DNA from: Deltaproteobacteria bacterium
GTDB taxonomy: Bacteria; Myxococcota; B64-G9
Assembly: GCA_030591745.1 (NCBI GenBank)
Contig: JAUVAM010000324.1
Coordinates: 1-5,404 of the forward strand
Reading direction: 5' to 3'
Length of the DNA stretch: 5,404 nucleotides
Each line of letters opens with the position of its first letter. Position 1 is the first letter of the stretch. Below the pieces are notes generated by a model. It had not been told where the DNA came from and made no database searches. It worked only from the letters and a program-made list of their open reading frames with translations. Below, one piece after another: positions 1-5,404 of this stretch. The position numbers were made by a program, and so were the translations under genes.

Positions 1-170
1 AAGAACAAGAAGACGCAAAGCGCAAAGAACAAGAAGACGCAAAGCGCAAAGAACAAGAAGACGCAAAGCGCAAAGAACAAGAAGACGCAAAGCGCAAAGA
101 ACAAGAAGACGCAAAGCGTAAAGAAGAGGAAGACGCAAAGCGTAAAGAAGAGGAAGACGCAAAGCGCAAG
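1..170 (+). repeat. 24-bp in-frame tandem repeat, seven copies (octapeptide EQEDAKRK)
   Basis: Seven direct copies begin at 3, 27, 51, 75, 99, 123 and 147, and the array continues off the left edge. Copies 1-4 are identical. Copy 5 differs only by C-to-T at 119, which is silent (CGC to CGT). Copies 6 and 7 change CAA to GAG (Gln to Glu), and copy 7 ends in AAG instead of AAA. The + strand unit is purine-rich and has no T except in the CGT variant. The peptide places acidic residues three and four positions from Lys or Arg (E3-R7, D4-K8, R7 to E3 of the next unit). That pattern suits a single charged helix better than a heptad coiled coil. Confidence 0.97.
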
Positions 171-2036
171 ACTGAGTCAGAAAAGCCAGAAGGCCGCATG
201 ACAAAAGATGAAATTCGTCGGGAGGCAACCCGGCAGATTTCTCGAGAAGTGCAGGCCGAGCTGAAGGGTCAGACCGTTTCCGAGGAGGCGCCCACAGAGC
301 TTCCCCCCATGGAAGCAGATCGCGTATGGCGTGAGGCCCTGGACGAATTCGAATTGGCCGGCCGTGATCTGGGCCACCTGGCGCGACTTGCTTCTTCCTG
401 GGCCGATGACCGTCTCGCGGATCAAGAGATCCCTGTGCCCAAAGACGAGGCCGAGAACTGGGCCAAACCAACCATGGCCGGGGCAGACGAACTGGCGACT
501 CTTTTAGCCAAAGAGGCCGCGCGTGCCCGGGAGCTGGCAGCCAGCGCCGTTGAAGACGACGACGACGCCATGCACTTGCAATTGACCATACCCAGCCTGC
601 CGCCCAAGCCGCTTCTTGAGGCCCAGCAGGCGAAATCTGGTGCCAGCTGGCAGGTTGAGTCTCTGGATGAAGCAGGGACTTCAGGGGAGTTCGATAAGGA
701 AAAGACCGAAGATTTGGTTTTTGATTTTGCCGGCGGCGACCTCTTGACGAGCCAGGAAAGCCTGGTGTTGCCGTCGGAGGGAGCCGATTTCGCCAGGCCG
801 GACGAGCAGACTTCGCCGCGTTTGATCTCCCTGGAGGAGGCACGGGCGGCCCAGACCGGCAAGGCGGCGCAGGATGAACCTGAAGTTCGCCCGCGGCGGA
901 GCTTGAAGGACTTGCCTGCTCAGGAAGAAGCGGATGTGGATTTTTTCACATCGGACAAGGCGCCCCAGCTTCATCCGGCCGATCCATCCGAGGTCAGCCT
1001 GGAAGATGAGCTTGCACCGTTTGTCTTGTGGCGCATGCTGCGGCAGTCGGTTACGGGCAAGATGGTGTTTTCTTCGGCCGGTGCGGAAAAAGAGATCTTT
1101 TTTGAAGAGGGTGTCCCGGTGTCCGTGCGCAGCAGCTTGCGCGGAGACAGGTTGGAGGAGTTGCTTCTGCGCGAGGGCTGGATCGACCGCGAAGCCTATG
1201 CCGAGGCGAGGGTTAAGGAGTTCAAGCAGCCGCGAGTCTTGGCGGCCCATTTGGTGGAGCGGGGGCATCTGCGACCAGAGGAGCTTTTCCCTCTGGTCCG
1301 TCACCATCTTGATCACTGTCTACTGGGTCTGTTCGAGTGGTCCAAGGGTCGGGCTGTGTTTGAGGCCGATTTGGCACCGGACGCCGAGATTGTTCGATTG
1401 GGCAAGCCCTTGGCCTCCCTCATTTTGGATGGCATCAGGCGGAAGTTTGTGCTGGATCGCATGGTGCATTTTCTGGGGGGTTCCTCAAGCTTGCTGGCTC
1501 CGGTGCCTGCTGAAGATCGATCCGGCATGACGCCCAGCCCCGAGAAGCTGGACTTGACCGATGCAGAGCGATCTGTTTTGCGTCTGGTCAACGGCCTCCG
1601 CCCCATCGAGGAGATCGGCTTCATCTCGGGACAGGATGCAAACACCGTCTATCGGGTGCTTCTGACCGGCCAGGTGCTTGGTCTCGTCGTGCTGGTGGCC
1701 AAGGGCTTGCCGGGTGGTGCAAAGAACGAAGAGGAGTCGATTCGCAGGGACCTTGATTTGAGGCGCAGGCGCCTGATGGCCAGGTTTATCCAGATCAACC
1801 AGGCGAGTTATTTCGAGTTTCTTGGGGTGGAAGAAGACGCCACGGCTTTCGAGATTACGGCAGCTCACGAGCGTTTGCATCGTGAGTTCCACCCAGCCAA
1901 CTACAATCATCCGGCCCTCAAGGATCTCGAAAGTAAATTGGCTTTGGTCCGACGAGCCCTGGGCGAGGCCCATGATGTGTTGGGGGATGAACTGCTGCGA
2001 CTTGGTTATCGTGATTCACTCAGGCAGCGACCCTGA
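1..2036 (+). CDS. Octapeptide-repeat / PATAN (DUF4388) / J-like domain protein, 5' partial
   Basis: The gene is cut by the left edge. The first whole codon is at 3 and the stop is TGA at 2034-2036, giving 677 visible residues. Seven EQEDAKRK/EEEDAKRK repeats come first, then a charged low-complexity stretch. Counting residues from the in-frame Met at 198, a DUF4388/PATAN domain lies at about 268-425 (IFFEEGVPVSV, then LEELLLREGWI and LFEWSKGRAVFEADL). A short winged-helix-like segment lies at about 451-501 (ERSVLRLVNGLRPIEEI). A J-like domain lies at about 537-608 (YFEFLGVEEDATAFEI, HREFHPANYN). The J-domain signature HPD is HPA here (565-567), so stimulation of DnaK ATPase is doubtful. No signal peptide or membrane segment is visible. 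ATG 198 follows a weak AGAAGG and is an alternative start, but the frame stays open upstream and the repeat variants fall mainly at its third codon positions, so I favour a start outside the window. PATAN domains occur in regulatory and gliding-related proteins. The exact role here is unknown. Confidence 0.88.
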   Translation, partial: EQEDAKRKEQEDAKRKEQEDAKRKEQEDAKRKEQEDAKRKEEEDAKRKEEEDAKRKTESEKPEGRMTKDEIRREATRQISREVQAELKGQTVSEEAPTELPPMEADRVWREALDEFELAGRDLGHLARLASSWADDRLADQEIPVPKDEAENWAKPTMAGADELATLLAKEAARARELAASAVEDDDDAMHLQLTIPSLPPKPLLEAQQAKSGASWQVESLDEAGTSGEFDKEKTEDLVFDFAGGDLLTSQESLVLPSEGADFARPDEQTSPRLISLEEARAAQTGKAAQDEPEVRPRRSLKDLPAQEEADVDFFTSDKAPQLHPADPSEVSLEDELAPFVLWRMLRQSVTGKMVFSSAGAEKEIFFEEGVPVSVRSSLRGDRLEELLLREGWIDREAYAEARVKEFKQPRVLAAHLVERGHLRPEELFPLVRHHLDHCLLGLFEWSKGRAVFEADLAPDAEIVRLGKPLASLILDGIRRKFVLDRMVHFLGGSSSLLAPVPAEDRSGMTPSPEKLDLTDAERSVLRLVNGLRPIEEIGFISGQDANTVYRVLLTGQVLGLVVLVAKGLPGGAKNEEESIRRDLDLRRRRLMARFIQINQASYFEFLGVEEDATAFEITAAHERLHREFHPANYNHPALKDLESKLALVRRALGEAHDVLGDELLRLGYRDSLRQRP

Positions 2037-2058
2037 TGTCGTTGTGAGGGATTTGGTC

Positions 2059-2064
2059 AAGGGA
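2059..2064 (+). promoter_or_regulatory. Ribosome binding site of def
   Basis: AAGGGA lies seven bases before the ATG at 2072 and is a partial match to the Shine-Dalgarno consensus. It supports ATG 2072 as the start, which also places the peptide deformylase N-terminus (MALKKIVIHPDPVLR) where the family normally begins. Confidence 0.45.
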
Positions 2065-2071
2065 TAAAATC

Positions 2072-2593
2072 ATGGCCTTGAAAAAGATTGTCATCCATCC
2101 GGATCCCGTGTTGCGGGAAACTTGTGAACCTGTGGAGCCAGGGGAATTCTTGATCCGCTTATTGGATGACCTGGCCGAGACCATGTATGCCAACAAGGGA
2201 GTCGGGCTGGCCGCGCCGCAGATAGGAGTGACCAGCAGGGTGGCTATCATCGACGTGGATCAGCGCGATGGCGAACCTCGGCTTATCGAACTGGTCAATC
2301 CGGAAATCTTGTCCACCGCCGACGAGGTGGTCGAGGGTGACGAGGGCTGTTTGTCTTTTCCGGGCGAGTTCGAGAAGGTCAGGCGATTTGCCCGAGTCAC
2401 CGTCAAGGCCACGGACCGTAACGGGCAGGCTTTTGAGCTTACGGCCGAAGGTATGCTCGCCAGGGCCCTTCAACACGAAATCGATCACTTAGACGGCGTG
2501 TTGTTCATCGATTACTTGTCGCGCCTGAAGCGCTCCATGATGGAGCGTCGCATGAAAAAGGCAGCCAAGAAGGCTGCTTCTTCCAGGTCGTGA
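2072..2593 (+). CDS. def: Peptide deformylase
   Basis: This 173-residue cytoplasmic metalloenzyme removes the formyl group from the N-terminal formylmethionine of nascent proteins at the ribosome. All three family motifs are present: motif 1 GVGLAAPQ at residues 43-50, motif 2 EGCLS at 91-95, and motif 3 QHEIDHL at 134-140. By family knowledge Cys93, His135 and His139 bind the metal, normally iron, Glu136 is the catalytic base and Gln50 helps hold the substrate. Length is typical of the bacterial enzyme. The last 20 residues are basic and rich in Lys, Ala and Arg, a short tail that could favour ribosome contact (inference). The gene begins 35 bases after the preceding stop and is followed at 23 bases by fmt, the usual def-fmt pair. 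Product assignment is secure. Confidence 0.98.
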   Translation: MALKKIVIHPDPVLRETCEPVEPGEFLIRLLDDLAETMYANKGVGLAAPQIGVTSRVAIIDVDQRDGEPRLIELVNPEILSTADEVVEGDEGCLSFPGEFEKVRRFARVTVKATDRNGQAFELTAEGMLARALQHEIDHLDGVLFIDYLSRLKRSMMERRMKKAAKKAASSRS

Positions 2594-2616
2594 TATTTTT
2601 TCTTTTCCGGGTGACC

Positions 2617-3552
2617 ATGAAGACCGTTTTTTTCGGAACACCAGAATTTGCCGTGCCCATATTGAATGCCCTGGAAGCAGCGGGGCGTACACCGGTGGCT
2701 GTCGTGTGTCAGCCGGATCGGCGAAGTGGCCGAGGCCGAAAGATCAGCCCCCCGGCGGTCAAGTCCTGGGCCGTCGAACGGGGCCTGGAGGTGTTGCAGC
2801 CCGAGAAACAGAAGGATCCGGAATTTTTGGCGAGACTTGAGGCCTTGCAACCTGACCTGGGCCTGGTGGCGGCCTTCGGGCAACTCATTACCCGACGGGC
2901 GCTGGAAACGCCGAGGCTTGGTTTCATCAACGTGCACCCCTCCTTGATTCCGAAATATCGAGGCGCGGCCCCCATGCAGTGGACCCTGATCAGAGGGGAC
3001 CGGCAAGGTGGCGTCAGCATCATCAAAGTGACACCGCGACTTGATGATGGAGACGTGTTGCTGCAGCAGACGGTCGACATCCCTGAAGATCAGAGCCTGG
3101 AGGAACTGCACGACTCGCTCGCAGTCCTTGGTGGCGACTTGTTGGTTCAGGCGGTTGAGGCCTTGGCCCAAGGGCCGATGGAGGCCAGGCCTCAGGACGC
3201 GAAAGAGGTGATCTGGGCCCCGGCTTTGACCAAAGATGACGGCCGACTGGATTGGTCCAAGTCTTCCTTGGAATTGCACAACCGGATACGGGGCTTGCAG
3301 CCCTGGCCCGGAGCCTGGACCTCGACGCAGGATCGGCTGCTTAAGATTCAGCGCGCCCGGGTGGAGTCGGGCTCGGACACTCAAGCAGCAGAGGCGGGTC
3401 GTGTCCTGATGGCCGAGGGCGAGCATATTGTGATCGCATGCGGCGAGGGCAGTCTGCGGCTCTTGGAGTTACAGCTTGAGGGAAAGAAGCGCTTGGATGC
3501 GCGAAGTTTTATGCAGGGGCGACCCTTTCAGGTCGGAGATCTGCTGGGATAG
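2617..3552 (+). CDS. fmt: Methionyl-tRNA formyltransferase
   Basis: This 311-residue cytoplasmic enzyme transfers a formyl group from 10-formyltetrahydrofolate to Met-tRNA(fMet), the initiator tRNA. The N-terminal Rossmann-like catalytic domain starts with VFFGTPEFAVPIL and contains QPDRRSGRGRK (32-42), INVHPSLIPKYRGAAPMQW (104-122) and RLDDGDVL (141-148). Asn105, His107 and Asp143 match the family's catalytic triad. The C-terminal OB-like tRNA-binding domain is seen from about residue 200, with IRGLQPWPGAW and the terminal GRPFQVGDLLG. Length is normal and the gene appears intact. ATG 2617 is chosen because the conserved N-terminus starts there. In-frame GTG codons at 2590 (overlapping the def stop) and 2611 are alternatives that would add residues not typical of the family. 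No well-spaced Shine-Dalgarno precedes ATG 2617, so translation may be coupled to def. Confidence 0.98.
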   Translation: MKTVFFGTPEFAVPILNALEAAGRTPVAVVCQPDRRSGRGRKISPPAVKSWAVERGLEVLQPEKQKDPEFLARLEALQPDLGLVAAFGQLITRRALETPRLGFINVHPSLIPKYRGAAPMQWTLIRGDRQGGVSIIKVTPRLDDGDVLLQQTVDIPEDQSLEELHDSLAVLGGDLLVQAVEALAQGPMEARPQDAKEVIWAPALTKDDGRLDWSKSSLELHNRIRGLQPWPGAWTSTQDRLLKIQRARVESGSDTQAAEAGRVLMAEGEHIVIACGEGSLRLLELQLEGKKRLDARSFMQGRPFQVGDLLG

Positions 3553-3579
3553 TGATCGTTTCATGAAAAATAATTCCAT

Positions 3580-3584
3580 GGAGG
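3580..3584 (+). promoter_or_regulatory. Ribosome binding site of the DUF4139 gene
   Basis: GGAGG is followed by a four-base spacer and ATG at 3589. It is the best Shine-Dalgarno match at any start in the window, though the spacing is slightly short, and it fixes the start of the downstream gene. An in-frame GTG directly before the ATG (3586) would sit even closer and is less likely. Confidence 0.75.
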
Positions 3585-3588
3585 CGTG

Positions 3589-5404
3589 ATGAGCAAACGA
3601 GTGGTTGTGGCGTCTGTTTTGTTGCTGGTCGGGTTGAGCTGGCTGGGTCCAGCTTGTGTGACACAACGAGGAGCCCAGGAGGATCCCGCTACCGAGGCCG
3701 CGGAGGCCGTACAAATGGATCTCCCGGTCACCAAGGTGGTGATGTTTCAGAACGGCGTGGCCTACATGGAGCGGCGTGGTCGTTTTGCGGGCAACAAGTT
3801 GGTCCTGCGCGTTCGCCCCGGGCAAATCCAGGATATTTTAAAGTCCATCACGGTTGTGGATTTTGCGGGGGGTCGAGCCAACAGCCTGGCCTTGCCGGTG
3901 GACGTGAGCAACCAGCGGGCCCTGGCTGAGTTGCCCAAGCTGGCGCTCGGGCAAGGATCTTTGGCGGGCATCTTGGGTGCCTTGCGGGGTGCCCAGGTGC
4001 AATTGCGTCACGAAGAGGGTGTACTCGCCGGGCGTCTTGTGGGTTTGGATGGCTTTCCTGGGGCGGAAGGCGGTGCCCAGCTTTCGGTGCTGGACGACGG
4101 TGGGACCATCCGAATTCTTCCCCTCGGCAAACTGCGCGCTTTGCGCATTTTGGATAAGACCTTGGCCAGTGGTTTGGTCAAAGGATTGGATATCAGCCTG
4201 GGCCAGGATGCTTGGCGATCGGTTGAATTGACCATCTACCTGGATCAAGAACAAAAGAACCGCGAGCGGGATTTGATGGTGGCCTATTTGGTGGAGATGC
4301 CCACCTGGAAATCCAGCTACAGATTGGTGCTGGATGGTGACGACAAGCCCTTGCTGCAAGGTTGGGCCATCGTGGACAACGTGTCGGGTGCCGACTGGCA
4401 GGCCGTCAAGTTGACGCTGACCACGGGCAGTCCGGTTTCTTTCCTGTACGACCTCTATGCACCCCGCTTCGTCAAGCGGCCGGATTTGACGCCTTATGGC
4501 AATCTGGGCATCGCGCCACCCGTAGCCCGTTCGGTCATGTCCGCACCGCCGGAGGCAAAACAGGCCGCCAAGCCGCGTCCGAGTCGGCGCTATAGCAAGT
4601 CGAAGAAAAAGGCTTTCGGGGGCCGCTCCAGGTCAGCTTCGGGGCGTGGTTCAGACGGAGATTGGATAGATCAGAAAGAAAAAGAAGAGGAGAAATCGAT
4701 CACGGGCAGTCAGCTTTTTGACTCCATGCGCGTACAGGCCTCCACCCAGAAGGTGGGCTCCATGTATCGCTTTGAGCTGGAACAGCCCATGAACGTGCCC
4801 AATCGATCTTCCACCATGATCGCGCTCATCAACAAGCGTATCCCGGGCAGGGCCATCTATAGCTACAATCCGGACGCGGGTCTGGCCGCGGCCCGGCATC
4901 ATCCTTTCCGTGCGGTGAGCATGCGCAACGCATCCGGCGCGGTTTTGGAACCTGGTCCCATCTCCATCATGCGAGACGGGCATTTTGTCGGCGAGGGTTT
5001 GATCTCTCGCATCGAAAAGGGACAGGACTCTTACGTGGCCTATGCCTTGGATACGGCAGTTAACGTAACCGCGAATTCCTCCTCAAGCCGGGAAACGGTG
5101 GGCCTGGTCAAGATCTCCCGCGGGGTGTTGCAGACCCGGGCCTTCCGGGTTCAGAAATGGACCTATGAGGTCAAAGCCACCAAGGAGGATGGAGAAGCCC
5201 TTCCCCTGATGGTTAATCTACCCAAGCGCGCCGGCTGGGAGATGAAGCTTGTCGGTGGAAAATTGGAATCCGAGACGGCAGACCGTCGGTATTTTTCTTT
5301 GATGGTCAAGCCCGGGGAGACCAACAAGCTGGTCATCGAAGAACGCTATCCCATGTTCAACCGTCTTCGCATCATGGACCACGATGGTCAGCAGGCCGTG
5401 ATGG
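3589..5404 (+). CDS. DUF4139 domain-containing envelope protein, 3' partial
   Basis: The frame runs without a stop for 605 codons to the window end, so the C-terminus is missing. The N-terminus is an export signal: basic SKR, a hydrophobic core to about residue 19, then GPAC with Cys23. This is a possible lipoprotein cysteine, but the box is not canonical because Leu lies at -4 rather than -3; ordinary signal peptidase I cleavage is the alternative. An acidic spacer follows. The N-terminal family module is at about 47-95 (VVMFQNGVAYMERRG, then PGQIQDILKSITVVD). The DUF4139 core starts at about 230 (VAYLVEMPTWKSSYRLVL, GWAIVDNVSGADWQAVKLTL) and resumes at about 372 after a Pro/Ser/Arg/Lys/Gly-rich linker. 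The family is of unknown function and is related to proteins annotated as mucoidy inhibitor A. The gene begins 36 bases after fmt, probably in the same transcription unit. No catalytic motif is recognised. Confidence 0.9.
   Translation, partial: MSKRVVVASVLLLVGLSWLGPACVTQRGAQEDPATEAAEAVQMDLPVTKVVMFQNGVAYMERRGRFAGNKLVLRVRPGQIQDILKSITVVDFAGGRANSLALPVDVSNQRALAELPKLALGQGSLAGILGALRGAQVQLRHEEGVLAGRLVGLDGFPGAEGGAQLSVLDDGGTIRILPLGKLRALRILDKTLASGLVKGLDISLGQDAWRSVELTIYLDQEQKNRERDLMVAYLVEMPTWKSSYRLVLDGDDKPLLQGWAIVDNVSGADWQAVKLTLTTGSPVSFLYDLYAPRFVKRPDLTPYGNLGIAPPVARSVMSAPPEAKQAAKPRPSRRYSKSKKKAFGGRSRSASGRGSDGDWIDQKEKEEEKSITGSQLFDSMRVQASTQKVGSMYRFELEQPMNVPNRSSTMIALINKRIPGRAIYSYNPDAGLAAARHHPFRAVSMRNASGAVLEPGPISIMRDGHFVGEGLISRIEKGQDSYVAYALDTAVNVTANSSSSRETVGLVKISRGVLQTRAFRVQKWTYEVKATKEDGEALPLMVNLPKRAGWEMKLVGGKLESETADRRYFSLMVKPGETNKLVIEERYPMFNRLRIMDHDGQQAVM

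Noticed and set aside
1..170. The tandem repeat as a CRISPR array or replication iterons
   Set aside because: The units are directly adjacent without spacers, in frame and translated, and their variants track codon third positions. A coding repeat explains them.
681..1316. 211-codon open frame on the - strand
   Set aside because: It is antisense to the PATAN-domain coding region, with no family match and no credible ribosome binding site.
934..1530. 198-codon open frame on the + strand in another frame
   Set aside because: It overlaps the PATAN domain of the long gene, and its Trp/Arg/Ser/Cys-rich translation is typical of an out-of-frame shadow.
2042..2070. Promoter-like pair TTGTGA and TAAAAT with a 17-base spacer upstream of def
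   Set aside because: The -10-like element ends one base before the def ATG, so transcription would start inside the coding sequence and could not produce the normal def message. The match is probably chance.
2559..2606. Hairpin plus T-run at the end of def as an intrinsic terminator
   Set aside because: The T-run starts about 16 bases after the stem, too far for an intrinsic terminator, and fmt follows immediately in the same orientation.
2512..3426. 304-codon open frame on the - strand
   Set aside because: It lies almost wholly opposite fmt, whose motifs are intact, and its translation is Arg/Gln/His/Pro-rich with no recognisable domain. It is a shadow frame.
3838..4359. 173-codon open frame on the - strand
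   Set aside because: It is antisense to the DUF4139 gene, which has the ribosome binding site, the signal peptide and the family motifs. No support exists for the opposite strand.

Overview
The window looks like chromosomal DNA from a moderately GC-rich bacterium, most likely of the Myxococcota or a related deltaproteobacterial lineage. This rests on the first gene, which joins a PATAN/DUF4388 domain to a C-terminal J-like domain, an architecture I associate with myxobacteria and their relatives, and on the DUF4139 envelope protein at the other end. The assignment is inference and is not proven by a marker gene. All four genes lie on the + strand, are closely spaced, and read like a single transcription unit. 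No promoter or intrinsic terminator is visible between them.

Layout: (1) Positions 1-2036 hold the 3' part of a large gene whose true start is most likely upstream of the window. It opens with seven tandem copies of a 24-bp unit (octapeptide EQEDAKRK, later EEEDAKRK). A charged, low-complexity region follows, then a DUF4388/PATAN domain, a small winged-helix-like segment, and a J-like domain in which the HPD signature reads HPA. (2) Positions 2072-2593 encode peptide deformylase (def). (3) Positions 2617-3552 encode methionyl-tRNA formyltransferase (fmt). (4) From 3589 to the right edge runs an open frame of at least 605 codons. It encodes an exported, possibly lipid-anchored DUF4139 protein and is cut by the window end.

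How they work together: Fmt puts the formyl group on initiator Met-tRNA and Def removes it from nascent proteins, so the central pair is the standard N-formylmethionine cycle. The flanking genes have no established link to that cycle. The upstream PATAN/J-like protein is probably a cytoplasmic regulatory or scaffold protein, and the downstream DUF4139 protein is probably in the envelope. I see no RNA gene, insertion sequence, CRISPR array or attachment site.

The points most worth a second look are the near-identical octapeptide repeat, which is predicted to form a rigid charged helix, the HPA replacement in the J-like domain, and the charge-segregated linker that splits the DUF4139 protein. 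I do not see convincing evidence of a wholly new multi-gene system here.
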